NCBI GenBank assembly: GCA_937918935.1
Contig: CAKZSI010000030.1
Coordinates: 124,001 to 188,000 of the forward strand
Reading direction: 5' to 3'
DNA: 64,000 nucleotides
Source: an uncultured Chloroflexales bacterium
GTDB lineage: Bacteria; Chloroflexota; Chloroflexia; Chloroflexales; Chloroflexaceae
Each line of letters begins with the position of its first letter. Position 1 is the first letter of the stretch. The notes below the pieces were generated by a model. It was not told where the DNA came from. It worked only from the letters and a program-made list of their open reading frames with translations, and did no database searches. Both the position numbers and the translations under genes were made by a program. Shown here one piece after another: positions 7,770 to 18,500 of the stretch.

Positions 7770-8630
7770 GTGCGCCACCGGATCCTGCACATCTCGGACA
7801 TCCACGCCGGCCCGCCATTTTGCCACGCGATCGCCGAGTGTCTGGTCCGTCAGGCGCCGACCCTTCAACCAGACCTGGTGGTTATCTCGGGCGACTTTGT
7901 GCAGCGCGCCGACATCGCCGCACAGTGGCGTATCGCCAATGCCTTGCGCACGGCGTTGCCCGGCCCGCAACTCGTTGTCGCGGGTAACCACGATGTGCCG
8001 CTCTACAACCTGCACCTGCGGCTGTTCAACCCCCTCGGGCGCTACCGCCGCCATATTAGCCGCGACCTGAACCCGGTCTTTGAGCGCCCTGGCCTGGTTG
8101 TGGTTGGCGCCTGCACCGCCCACGGCCTGACATCTGATGGCGGGCGTCTGAGCCGCCGCCAGGCTGAGGCTCTGCGCCAGCGCCTCGGCGGCTATCCACC
8201 CGAGGTATGCAAAGTGGTCGTCTGGCATCACCCCGTCGTCAACCCGCCCGGTCTGCGCCGTAATCGGGTGATGGACAATCCCCGCCTCGCGGTTCGGCTG
8301 CTCGACGAACTGGGCGCTGAATTGCTGCTGTGCGGCCACGTGCACGTCTCCTATGTCGGCCATACCCGCGACGTACTTCCCGACCTGCGCCAGGGGACAA
8401 TCATCTGCCAGAGCGGTACCACGACGTCGTATCGCGGCAAGGGGCGCGAGCACGGTAAGAACTCCTGCAACGTGATCGACATCGATCCTGAGAGCATCCA
8501 GATTACCCAACTGTTGTACCAGGCTGGCGCCGATACCTTTGTGCCCGCGGCCACCTATAGCTTTCCCCGCCGCCGCAACGGCGATCCCCGGGTGCTCCAG
8601 CAACTGGCGGACGAGGCGCATATGCGTTAG
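7770..8630 (+). CDS. Calcineurin-like metallophosphoesterase
   Basis: Cytoplasmic dinuclear-metal phosphoesterase, 286 aa. The family motifs are in order: DIHAGP (residues 10-15), GDFVQRAD (near 46), GNHD (near 72), a His in VVWHHPVV (near 152) and GHVH (near 188). Length and motif spacing fit the CpdA/Icc-like class acting on cyclic nucleotides or other small phosphoesters. At 286 aa it lacks the C-terminal cap of SbcD, so it is not the obvious partner of the SbcC above. The start is GTG, 3 bp after the small membrane protein gene. The substrate is not determinable. Confidence 0.8.
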   Translation: MRHRILHISDIHAGPPFCHAIAECLVRQAPTLQPDLVVISGDFVQRADIAAQWRIANALRTALPGPQLVVAGNHDVPLYNLHLRLFNPLGRYRRHISRDLNPVFERPGLVVVGACTAHGLTSDGGRLSRRQAEALRQRLGGYPPEVCKVVVWHHPVVNPPGLRRNRVMDNPRLAVRLLDELGAELLLCGHVHVSYVGHTRDVLPDLRQGTIICQSGTTTSYRGKGREHGKNSCNVIDIDPESIQITQLLYQAGADTFVPAATYSFPRRRNGDPRVLQQLADEAHMR

Positions 8631-8644
8631 TAGTCACCTGACTC

Positions 8645-9289
8645 ATGGCCCATCTGGAGCACCAAATAGCCGCGCTGCGCCGGGCGATGGCCGATCCGGC
8701 GCCGGTTGCGATTGAGGACCTGCTCGTCCTGCGCGACCTCGGGGGCACTTCTATCCGGCCCATGGACCCGCCGCCCGGCGTAACACCCCGCGAGGCGGCG
8801 GTGCTGGTGCTGCTCTACCCCGGCGAGGGCGAACTCTGGCTGCCGCTGACGGTGCGCTCCGCTCGCCTGACTACCCACCGCGGCGAGGTCTCGCTGCCGG
8901 GGGGCGGAACCGACCCCGATGATGGCGGTCCGGTTGGCACGGCGCTGCGCGAGGCCTGGGAAGAACTGGGCATCCGACCGGCCAATGTCGAGGTGCTCGG
9001 CACGCTTACCGCCTTCTATATTCCCCCCAGTAACAACCGACTCACGCCGGTGGTTGGTCTGAGCATCGGCGAACTCGATCTGCGCCCCGACCCCGACGAG
9101 GTCGAGGCGGCCTTCAGCGTGCCGCTGCGCATCCTGCTGGACCCGGCCACTATCCAGGAGGAGGTCTGGGAACGGCGCGGCTTGCGCATGCGCGTGCCCT
9201 ACTTCGCCCTCGAAGGCTACAAGGTCTGGGGCGCCACGGCGTTGCTGCTCAGCGAACTGGTGGCTCGCCTGCGACGCGCCGGGTTGTGA
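8645..9289 (+). CDS. Nudix hydrolase, CoA pyrophosphatase type
   Basis: 214-aa Nudix protein resembling NudL-type CoA diphosphatases. The Nudix box is recognisable as LPGGGTDPDD followed by TALREAWEELGI, with the REAWEE glutamates that bind metal. The first conserved Glu of the canonical G(x5)E is replaced by Asp or shifted, as in some NudL-like proteins. Downstream, TAFYIPPSNNRLTPVVG matches the region typical of the CoA-specific group. The gene lies 14 bp after the metallophosphoesterase and 7 bp before the LysR gene, suggesting one transcript. Confidence 0.8.
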   Translation: MAHLEHQIAALRRAMADPAPVAIEDLLVLRDLGGTSIRPMDPPPGVTPREAAVLVLLYPGEGELWLPLTVRSARLTTHRGEVSLPGGGTDPDDGGPVGTALREAWEELGIRPANVEVLGTLTAFYIPPSNNRLTPVVGLSIGELDLRPDPDEVEAAFSVPLRILLDPATIQEEVWERRGLRMRVPYFALEGYKVWGATALLLSELVARLRRAGL

Positions 9290-9296
9290 TGGCGCT

Positions 9297-10274
9297 ATGC
9301 TCAATACGTTCCATCTGCGTACATTTCTTGCCGTGGTTGACACGGGCAATTACTCCGCCGCCGCTGCGGCCCTGCATATGACCCAGCCCGCGGTGAGCCA
9401 GCAGATCCGCGCCCTGGAGGAGCAACTGGGCGACATCCGCCTTTTCCGGCGCGTGGGCCAGCGCATGGTGCTCACCCATGCCGGGGAGGAGTTGCTGGTC
9501 AGCGCCCGCGAACTGGTGCGCCTCGCCGAACGGGCCGAAGAGACGCTGATGGCGCTCAAAGGGCAGGTCGCCGGGCGCGTGGTGCTCGGCTGTACGTCCG
9601 GCGGTGGCGAGCGGCTGCTGGCGCGCCTGCTGGCCGGGTTTCACGAGCAGTTTCCTGGCGTCGGCCTGGAACTGGAGATCGCCTCGCCCGAAGCCTTGCT
9701 CGATGGTCTCGCCGACCGCAGCCTCAACCTGGCACTCCTCCAGGAGTTGCAGCGCCGCCGCGGCCTGGAGTCGACCCTTCTCGCCACGGAACCGCTGATC
9801 CTCGCCGCGCCAGCGGGCCATCCGGTGCTCAAACAGGAACAACTCCCCCCCGCCGCGTTGTGTGAGTATCCTCTGATCCTGCCGCGCAGCGGCACGGCCC
9901 TGCGCCGGGCGATCGAGGATCTGCTCCGGCGCCGTGGCGTGACCCTGACCGAACTGCGCCCGTGTCTGGAGACCGATAGTGCCACTGCCCAGTTGCAGGC
10001 CGTGCGCGCCGGCCTCGGCCTGGCCTTCATGCCCCGAAGCTGCGCGCCAGCCCGCGGCGAGGGCGTGGGTCATGTCGATCTCGCCAGCGGGCCCCTCGAA
10101 GTGAACTGGTTTCTGGTGCGCGTTCGTGAACGCAGCGGTCCCGGCCCCACCCAATCGTTGTTCAACTTCCTCACCGGGCCTCCCGGTCGCGCGATTATCG
10201 CCCGCGCCGGCCTGCAACCGTCCTCCGGGGAAGCTGAGGGCCAGCCACCCGCGGTGCGCGCCGATGGGGCCTGA
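9297..10274 (+). CDS. LysR-type transcriptional regulator
   Basis: 325-aa DNA-binding regulator. The N-terminal winged helix-turn-helix is typical: FLAVVDTGNYSAAAAAL, then TQPAVSQQIRALEEQLG (near residues 25-45), and LFRRVGQRMVLTHAGEELL. A linker helix and a periplasmic-binding-like effector domain (about 90-300) follow, with the usual start VLGCTSGGGERLLARLL. The inducer and regulon are unknown. It is in line with the Nudix gene upstream and a flavin amine oxidase downstream; neither is divergently placed as a classic LysR target would be. Confidence 0.88.
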   Translation: MLNTFHLRTFLAVVDTGNYSAAAAALHMTQPAVSQQIRALEEQLGDIRLFRRVGQRMVLTHAGEELLVSARELVRLAERAEETLMALKGQVAGRVVLGCTSGGGERLLARLLAGFHEQFPGVGLELEIASPEALLDGLADRSLNLALLQELQRRRGLESTLLATEPLILAAPAGHPVLKQEQLPPAALCEYPLILPRSGTALRRAIEDLLRRRGVTLTELRPCLETDSATAQLQAVRAGLGLAFMPRSCAPARGEGVGHVDLASGPLEVNWFLVRVRERSGPGPTQSLFNFLTGPPGRAIIARAGLQPSSGEAEGQPPAVRADGA

Positions 10275-10400
10275 CACGTTCGTTCCGCCGGATACGGCCG
10301 CGAGGGCGGACCGGGGGTTGCCTGTCGCGCTATGGACCGGGTATGTGGAGCGACGGAGCGACATTGGACCATCCGCCCCTGAACCATACCCTGTTACGTC

Positions 10401-11645
10401 ATGATCTACGACACCCTTGTCATCGGCGCGGGCGTCGCCGGCCTGGCCGCCGCCCGCCAACTCCAGAGAGCCGGTCAACACATCTGCGTGCTGGAGGCCC
10501 GCGAGCGCGTTGGTGGGCGCATTGTCACTGACCGAACCTATGGCCCCGCCGAACTGGGGGCCGAGTTCGTCCACGGCGATCGGGCCTGCACCTGGCAGGA
10601 GATCCGGGCTGCGGGGTTGCGTACCCGGCCCTGGGGAAACAATCGCCGCTTTGCCCGCGGCGGACGCCTGCTGCCCCCCGACGATCCGGCCATTGCGCGC
10701 ACCTACACACTTTATGAGCTTGCCAACACTTACGATGGCCCCGAGATCAGCGTGGCCGAACTACTTGCCCGTCACGCCACGCCTGGCGACCCCGCCCTTG
10801 CCTTTGCGCTGCGCTGGCTCGCCAACCTTGAAGCCGCCGATCCGGCCCGCCTCAGCGCCGCGGCGCTGGCTCGCGAGCGCGCCGATAGCTACAATGGCTT
10901 CGGCAACTTCCACCTCCTCGACGGCTACGATCGCCTCACCACCCATCTGGCCGCCGGTCTGCCCATTCGCCTCGGCACGCCCGTCGCGCGCCTGGGGTGG
11001 CGGCCCGGCACCGTGGTCGCGCATCTGGCCGGCGGGGAGGCGCTACGGGCCCGTCGCGCGCTGCTTACCGTACCCGCCGGCGTGCTTCGCGCCGGACGCC
11101 CGGCCTTCGATCCGCCGTTGCCCGCCGAACGCCTGGCGGCGCTCAACCGTATCGGCGTCGGGCACGTGACCAAACTTATCCTCTGGTTCGATCGCCAACT
11201 CTGGCCCGAGTTCACCATCCTCAGCACCGATGGGCAGGTGGCCACCTGGTGGCCCGTGCCCGGTACCACCACGCCGACCCTGATGGGCTACGTCGGCGGC
11301 CCGGCGGCCCTCAGCCTGGCCGCCCGCGGCGAAGCCGGCGCCATCGCCACGGGTCTGGCCGAGCTGACGACCCTCTTCGGCGCCGATGCGCGCGCCGCCT
11401 GCCGCAGGGGCCGCCTGGCCGACTGGTCACGCGATCCCTGGAGCCTCGGGGCCTACACCTATAGCCCGGTGGGTATGGGTGACGCCCGGGCGCTCCTGGC
11501 CGCCCCCCTCGCCGAAACGCTCTACTTCGCCGGTGAGGCCACTGTCACCAACGGCCATCTCGCCACCGTCCACGGCGCCATTGAGAGCGGCTATCGCGCG
11601 GCGGCCGAGATCCTCGCCAGCGGCCCGATTCCAACGATCTTCTAA
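10401..11645 (+). CDS. Flavin-containing amine oxidase family protein
   Basis: 414-aa FAD-dependent oxidoreductase of the monoamine-oxidase fold. The dinucleotide-binding motif GAGVAGLAAARQL is at residues 8-20, followed by EARERVGGRI. The C-terminal FAD motif is LYFAGEATVTNGHLATVHGA (from about residue 375). A second nucleotide-contact segment, TVPAGVLRAG, is near residue 230. The protein is cytoplasmic with no signal peptide. The substrate may be a polyamine or an amino acid and cannot be told from the sequence. The intergenic gap before it is short (126 bp). Confidence 0.85.
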   Translation: MIYDTLVIGAGVAGLAAARQLQRAGQHICVLEARERVGGRIVTDRTYGPAELGAEFVHGDRACTWQEIRAAGLRTRPWGNNRRFARGGRLLPPDDPAIARTYTLYELANTYDGPEISVAELLARHATPGDPALAFALRWLANLEAADPARLSAAALARERADSYNGFGNFHLLDGYDRLTTHLAAGLPIRLGTPVARLGWRPGTVVAHLAGGEALRARRALLTVPAGVLRAGRPAFDPPLPAERLAALNRIGVGHVTKLILWFDRQLWPEFTILSTDGQVATWWPVPGTTTPTLMGYVGGPAALSLAARGEAGAIATGLAELTTLFGADARAACRRGRLADWSRDPWSLGAYTYSPVGMGDARALLAAPLAETLYFAGEATVTNGHLATVHGAIESGYRAAAEILASGPIPTIF

Positions 11646-11701
11646 CGCACCGCTAGTGTGCAGCAAGTAAAAACCCGTTACACTACCCTCAGTCCAAGTA
11701 T

Positions 11702-11715
11702 GTGGAACCTTCCAC
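11702..11715. promoter_or_regulatory. Palindrome in the dnaK leader
   Basis: GTGGAACCTTCCAC is a perfect 14-bp palindrome about 25 bp before the dnaK start and just upstream of AGAGGAGGAAG. It is not a CIRCE element. It may be a protein-binding site or an RNA hairpin in the 5' leader. Confidence 0.35.
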
Positions 11716-11740
11716 GTCTCAAAGAGGAGGAAGTGAGAAT

Positions 11741-13621
<1,881 letters not shown>

Positions 13622-13672
13622 GGAAGAGGGGCGTGGGGGACGCGAAGTTTCCCCACCTCTCTTTGACGTTGG

Positions 13673-13710
13673 GCTGAAGCACCGGCTGCGCCGGTGCTTC
13701 GGCTTTTCTT
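13673..13710 (+). terminator. Intrinsic terminator after dnaK
   Basis: An 11-bp perfect stem (GAAGCACCGGC at 13676-13686, complement at 13690-13700) with a TGC loop is followed by GGCTTTTCTT, a classic rho-independent terminator 50 bp past the dnaK stop. The rest of the gap up to 13916 shows no gene. Confidence 0.85.
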
Positions 13711-13916
13711 ACGGGGCCTGCGCCCCTTCGAGCCTCTTCTGTGGCTGCCTCGCCTCGCCCGTAGAATACCGAAAACCCCTTCTCACTCGAAAATCCCTAC
13801 ATCTGAGAATCTTCCCTCTCCGCTTATCAGGCGCGGTAAGCGACGTTGCCATGGCCCTACCTCGAGGGCACTCCTTCGCCCTGGCGCCGACGCCGCGCGG
13901 CGCGCCCGGACCCGCT

Positions 13917-14822
13917 CTACGCCAGGCACGCCTCGGGGATGACCAGGATCCAGCGATTGACCAGCCACTGGCCGTCACGGTAGTGCAGATCGGCGCGGAA
14001 GCAGAGCTGACCGCGCTCGTAGATGGTTTGCGCGTAACCCACCTGATGGCGCGCGTTCTGGGGGAAGGGTTTCAGGATCTCGTAACGCTGGCGCGGGCCG
14101 AACCGCTCCGCGCCGGCGCCGACCACGGCCGTAGTCAGGTCGGCGTAGAGCTGCGCCCGGCGCTGGCGCCCCTCGGGATCTATCTCGGCGACCAGCGGCG
14201 CAGCGGCGGCGACATCGCCGCTGAAGATGGCGTTGGCCCACGTCGCGTGCACCGTGGCGGCCTCGGCGGCAGCCTGCCGGCTCGGCGGCGCGCCGGGCAG
14301 GCTCTGCTCCAGGAAGCGCGCGCAGATGTTCCCGGCGGCTGCCCACTCCACCACACGCCAGGCCCCCTCTCCCTTCACCATGCGCGTGGCGTAGCACAGG
14401 CTGCCGCGGGCAAAGTACACCTCGCTCAGCGCGGTGCGCTGGCGCTCGTCGTCGCCCGCGATGCTCCCGAGCAGCTCGAACTGGTCCAGGTACGGCCCCA
14501 GCAGGCCGCCGGCGGCAGTGAGGCGGATCAACGAATCAGTGCGCGCTATGTAGGAGCGGACGCGCTGCTGGCGGCGGGCGGAGTCGGACTCGGCGAGCAG
14601 TTCGAGGGCGGCTGGCTCATCGCCGGAGAGCATCGCGCTGACCCAGTGGTGCTGAACCACGTCGGCATCGGGATCGGGCGGGGCGATGGTGATGGACGCC
14701 GGCCCGCGCCCCACGGCCCCGATGGTGACGGGCGCGACGCAGGCGAGGAACAGCAGCGCGAGGGCGATGAGAGCGAACCAGACACGGGGCCGGCGTGCCG
14801 GACGGGTGGGGGCGGTTGCCAT
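13917..14822 (-). CDS. Putative lipoprotein with two NTF2-like repeats
   Basis: 301-aa protein of unknown function. The basic N-terminus and hydrophobic stretch (about residues 14-28) end in LFLAC, a plausible lipobox, so it is probably a membrane-anchored extracytoplasmic lipoprotein. The rest contains two similar segments of about 110 aa. The first begins HHWVSAMLSGDEPAALELL and the second HATWANAIFSGDVAAAAPLV. Each ends in a GQW/GAWRV-type strand, resembling SnoaL/NTF2-like folds. One Cys pair per repeat is present. There are no functional neighbours. Confidence 0.65.
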   Translation of the reverse strand: MATAPTRPARRPRVWFALIALALLFLACVAPVTIGAVGRGPASITIAPPDPDADVVQHHWVSAMLSGDEPAALELLAESDSARRQQRVRSYIARTDSLIRLTAAGGLLGPYLDQFELLGSIAGDDERQRTALSEVYFARGSLCYATRMVKGEGAWRVVEWAAAGNICARFLEQSLPGAPPSRQAAAEAATVHATWANAIFSGDVAAAAPLVAEIDPEGRQRRAQLYADLTTAVVGAGAERFGPRQRYEILKPFPQNARHQVGYAQTIYERGQLCFRADLHYRDGQWLVNRWILVIPEACLA

Positions 14823-15089
14823 GGGTGACCTCCAGTGCGCTGATGGGACGACACACAGGGTGTACCGTTGCGCGGCGCTGGAGGTTACGGGGATGAGGTA
14901 GGTTACGAGATGCTGAACACGTAGCGACAGGCAGCATCACCCGCGCCTGATAAGCCCTCTCATCACGGCGCGAAGCTGAGCGGCGAGGCGCGCGACAAGG
15001 AGGGAGATAGGAAGAACCCGTAGCTTCGGCAGTGAGGCGCGCGATCTGCTTATTCGGTCGCCTCCTCTTGCCAGAGGCGCCCGGCGCGC

Positions 15090-15300
15090 CATCGCGCAGC
15101 GCCGCGGTGAGGTTGGCCAGGGTGGCCGGCGGGCGACCCGCGTGCCCATCGAGCAGCGTTACGGGAATGTCGGCGAGACTGGCCAGGGCGGCGTCGGTGA
15201 GCCCGGCGCGATCCACCGGTGGGGTGTAGGGCGGCGCAGCGGTGCTGACGGTTACCACGGCGCACGGCTGGCAAGGGCCGGGGCGGTTGTAATTCTGGAT
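15090..15300 (-). pseudogene. Fragment resembling the start of a CHAT domain
   Basis: On the minus strand this stretch encodes AVVTVSTAAPPYTPP, then a spacer, LLDGHAGRPPATLANLTAAL and RDGAP. In CHAT-domain proteases of Chloroflexota this pattern directly precedes the ...D-I-L-Y-L-x-C-H-G catalytic segment. Here similarity stops after RDGAP and no catalytic His or Cys follows, so it appears to be a truncated remnant. It sits downstream of the large regulator gene. The assignment is by pattern recognition only. Confidence 0.35.
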
Positions 15301-15403
15301 TGAGGAGCTGGAAGCTCTCTCCCGGCGGGGGAGGAGCCGGATGCAACGCGCGGCGGCTCATCACGCACAGTGAGCCGTCGTTCTGTCTCCCAACCGCTCC
15401 CCG

Positions 15404-15481
15404 TTGAGGCCCCCCTCCCAGCCTCCCCCCGCCGGGGGGAGGCGCCGGGTTCCTTCCCCCAGCGGGGGGGTTGCGAGGGGA
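15404..15481. repeat. Repeat B core-like hairpin sequence
   Basis: CCCCCCTCCCAGCCTCCCCC facing GGGGGGAGGC, followed by CTTCCCCCAGCGGGG and GGGTTGCGAGGGG, parallels the interior of repeat B at 2510-2590 and 5895-5975. The AGTCTGTAAA-type ends are missing. Confidence 0.45.
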
Positions 15482-15539
15482 CACAGCTCTTAAAAGTATT
15501 GGCGCTGGAAGCCCTCCCCCGGCGGGGGACAGTTGGGAG

Positions 15540-18500
15540 TCAGATCGTCTCGTTCCGCTTAAGGCGCTCGTAAAGGGCATTGGTTTCGGGGAGGGGCGCC
15601 ATACCCAGCTCGTCCTGGAGGGCGTGGACACAGCGGGTATAGCTCCGCAGGGCCTGGGAGCGGCTGCCGGCGCGGGCGTGGGCGCGCATGAGGCACTGGT
15701 AGGCCTCTTCGTAGCAGCGGTCGCGGCGCAGCACCTGCTCGCAGATCTGAATAGCCTCGGCCTGGTCGCCCTCGGCACTGAGACGTTCGGCGTAGCGCAC
15801 GGCCACATCCAGGTAGCGCGCCAGGAGGCGCTCGCGTTCCTCGATCGTCCAGGGGTCGTAGAGCGACTCGGCCAGGTAATCGCCGCGGTAGAGCTGCACG
15901 GCGATCTGGGCATTGCGGCGGGCGAAGTCGGGATCGTCGCTGGCAGCGGCGGCGGCGGCGCGCAACTCGAACTCATCCACATCAATCCAGACGCCGTAGG
16001 AGGGGGCGAAGCTATAGGCCAGGCCCTGGCGCCGAATGAAGAAGGGCGCGACGCGCGGCGGGCGGTTCGGCTCCAGGGCCGCGTTGAGGGCATTGAGAGT
16101 CACCTTGAACTGCCGTTCGGCGGCGTCGAGATCGGCCTCGGGCCACAGGGCGGCGCAGATCTGCTCGCGCTGGACCCAGTGGCCGCGCTGGGTGAGGAGG
16201 AGCTGGAAGAGCTGGCGCGCCTTTTCGCGCTGCCACTCGCGGGCCTGGATCTCCTGGGCGCCGCGCCAGACGCGGAAGGTGCCAAACATCTGCACGCGCA
16301 GGGTATAGCCGGGGTGGTAGTCCTCCACCGTATCATCGGCGGCGATGGTGGGAAAGCCCTGGCGCAGCAGGGCGCGGGCCAGCTCGCCGTGGCCGGGCAG
16401 GCTGCGCGCGCGGAGGAGCAGCGGCACGATCGAGGCCATATCGCGTGGGCCAAAGAGGCTGGCCCCGCCAAGTACGCCGACGTACCCGTGGGTGGCCGCA
16501 GCGTCGAGCAGCGCGGCAATCTCGGCATCGGCGGCGGCCCCATCGTTGACGCGCAGGGCATGGATCGCCCGCCAGAGGGTCACCATCGCCTGGCCGTAGG
16601 TATCGCCGCCGCGGGCGAAACGCTGGCGCGCCTGTTCGAGCCAGTCGAGGGCGCGGCTATCGCCAGCGGCCACGGCCGCACCGCCCAGGGCCAGCAAGAT
16701 GAGCGCGGCGGTCCACTCATCGCCAGCAGCGGCAGCGATCTGCAAACCCTCGCGCGCATCCGACTCGGCGCGGGCCAGATCGCCGGCGTGGCCGAAGAGC
16801 AGGGTCAGGCCGAGGAAAGCCTCGGCGCGGGTGCGAGCCACGCCGATGGCCTGGATGAGGCGCATGCCCTCGACATAGTGCTGCAGGGCGGGGGCGGGAT
16901 CGTTACTCGTGACCAGTTGGTAGGCGTGACCGAGGCGCAGGGCGGCGATGGCCTCGGTGAGGCGCGAGCCCGACTGCTGGGCCTCGGCGAGACCGCGGCG
17001 GGCCATCGCCAGGGCGCGGGTGCCGCTGCCCAGCATGGCGTAGATGAGCGCCAGGAGCAGTAACGGCTCGCGATGGGCGTTCACCCGTTCGATGCCCTGC
17101 CGGCCCTCCTGAGCCTCGGCCCAGAGCTGGGCCTCGAGTTGCTGGCGAGCCTCGTTGAGCCGTCCGGCCCGCAGCAGCAGGCGCGGCGGCACCGGCCCCG
17201 AGCGCGCCGGCTCGTCAGAACGCGGCACGCCGGTCGCCAGACGGCCGCCAGCGTCGCGGCGGGCGCCGGCCTCCTCGATGCTCTGTGCGGTCCGCTCGAG
17301 GATCAGCGCCACATCGGCGCGGCCGCGATTGGCCCAGTTTTCGGCCTGCAGGCGTAGCAGACTGGCCCGTTCGGCAACCCGCTCGCGGGGCAGCAGTTTC
17401 AGCGCCCGCTTGAGCAGACCGGTGGCGTGGGCGGGTTGCACCGTATCCAGGTAGACCTCGGCCAGACCACGCAGGGCGCGCACCTGGCCGTCGAGATCGC
17501 CACTGGCGGCGTAGGCCCGCTCGGCGGCGCTCTCGGCCTTGAGGGCCTCCTCGTAGCGGCCCATCTGGCGCAGGGCCGCGGCCTGCAACTCCAGGAGCCG
17601 CGGCTGTTCGCGCACTGCGGCGGGCAGGCGCAGAATCCAGGCCAGCATACTCTCGGGGTGCCCGGCGCCCAGCATCGAAGGCGCCAATTGCACCACCGCA
17701 GCCACGGCCTCCTCGTCGGCCCCCGCGCAGAGCAGATGGTGGAGCACGCCGTCAGGATCATTCTGGACCCGGCAGTAGTCCGCAGCGCGGCGATGCAGTT
17801 GCACCCAGGCAGGCAGGTCGCGGGCGGCGCGGCGTTCGAGGAAGGCCCGGAAGACCGGCAGCAGGCGCAGGCCCTTCCCATCAACGGGGAGCAGCAGGCG
17901 CCGCCGGGCCAGTTCGGCGAGATAGGGTTCGGGGGCCTCGCCATCGAGCAGCGTGGCGCACAACGAGCGGTCGAGCCAGCGCAGGCCAGCGACGTGCAGC
18001 AGGAAGCGTTGCAGGGGCGCAGGCAGTTCGGCGAACAGTTCCTGCTCCAGGTAGCCATCGAGGGCCGAGGGGCCGTGCAACCCCAGGGCCATGCGCCAGT
18101 CGGCGGCGCCGATGGCGGCCTGTACCCCGAGGGGCCAGCCGCGGGAAATCTCGATCAGCGCGTTAAGATCGCGGGGCGCGGGTTGGCCGGCGATAGCGAA
18201 GAGGGCGCGGGCTTCTTCCAGATCAAAGGCCAGATCATCGGGACCGAGGGCAAGCAACTCCCCCCGCAGGCGCGCCGTCTCGACCGCGGTGAGGGCGGGC
18301 TCGACCCGCGTGGCAAGGGTGAGGTGCAGGCGCATGGGCTGCACGCTGATAAGATGGTCAACCAGATGCCGCAATTCGGGGCGTTCATCGGCCAGGTGAT
18401 AATCATCGATCACCAGGAGCGTTTCATCGTCCAGCGCCGCGGCCAGTTCATTGACCAGGGTTTCGACAGCGGCGCGGGGATCACTGCCGCGGGCCAGGGC

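Larger units (their letters stand above)
14823..15539. other. Long gene-poor region with repeat fragments
   Basis: Apart from the CHAT-like remnant at 15090-15300, no intact gene is supported here. It contains a GC-rich hairpin stretch at 15404-15481 similar to the core of repeat B (CTCCCAGCCTCCCC and GGGGGGAGGC). Two copies of a CTGGAAGC-CTC-CCCGGCGGGGGA motif are near 15308 and 15503. Confidence 0.5.

Noticed and set aside
7770-8630. SbcD partner of the SbcC encoded at 2693-5791
   Set aside because: It has the metallophosphoesterase motifs but is only 286 aa, lacks the SbcD capping domain and is 2 kb away behind an unrelated gene; the CpdA-like class fits better.
11650-11740. CIRCE operator upstream of dnaK
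   Set aside because: The TTAGCACTC-N9-GAGTGCTAA pattern is absent; only an unrelated 14-bp palindrome is present.
14617-15258. A complete 213-aa minus-strand protein
   Set aside because: Only its first 60 or so residues look real (CHAT-like); the remainder is out-of-frame sequence overlapping the lipoprotein gene on the same strand, so it is called a remnant.
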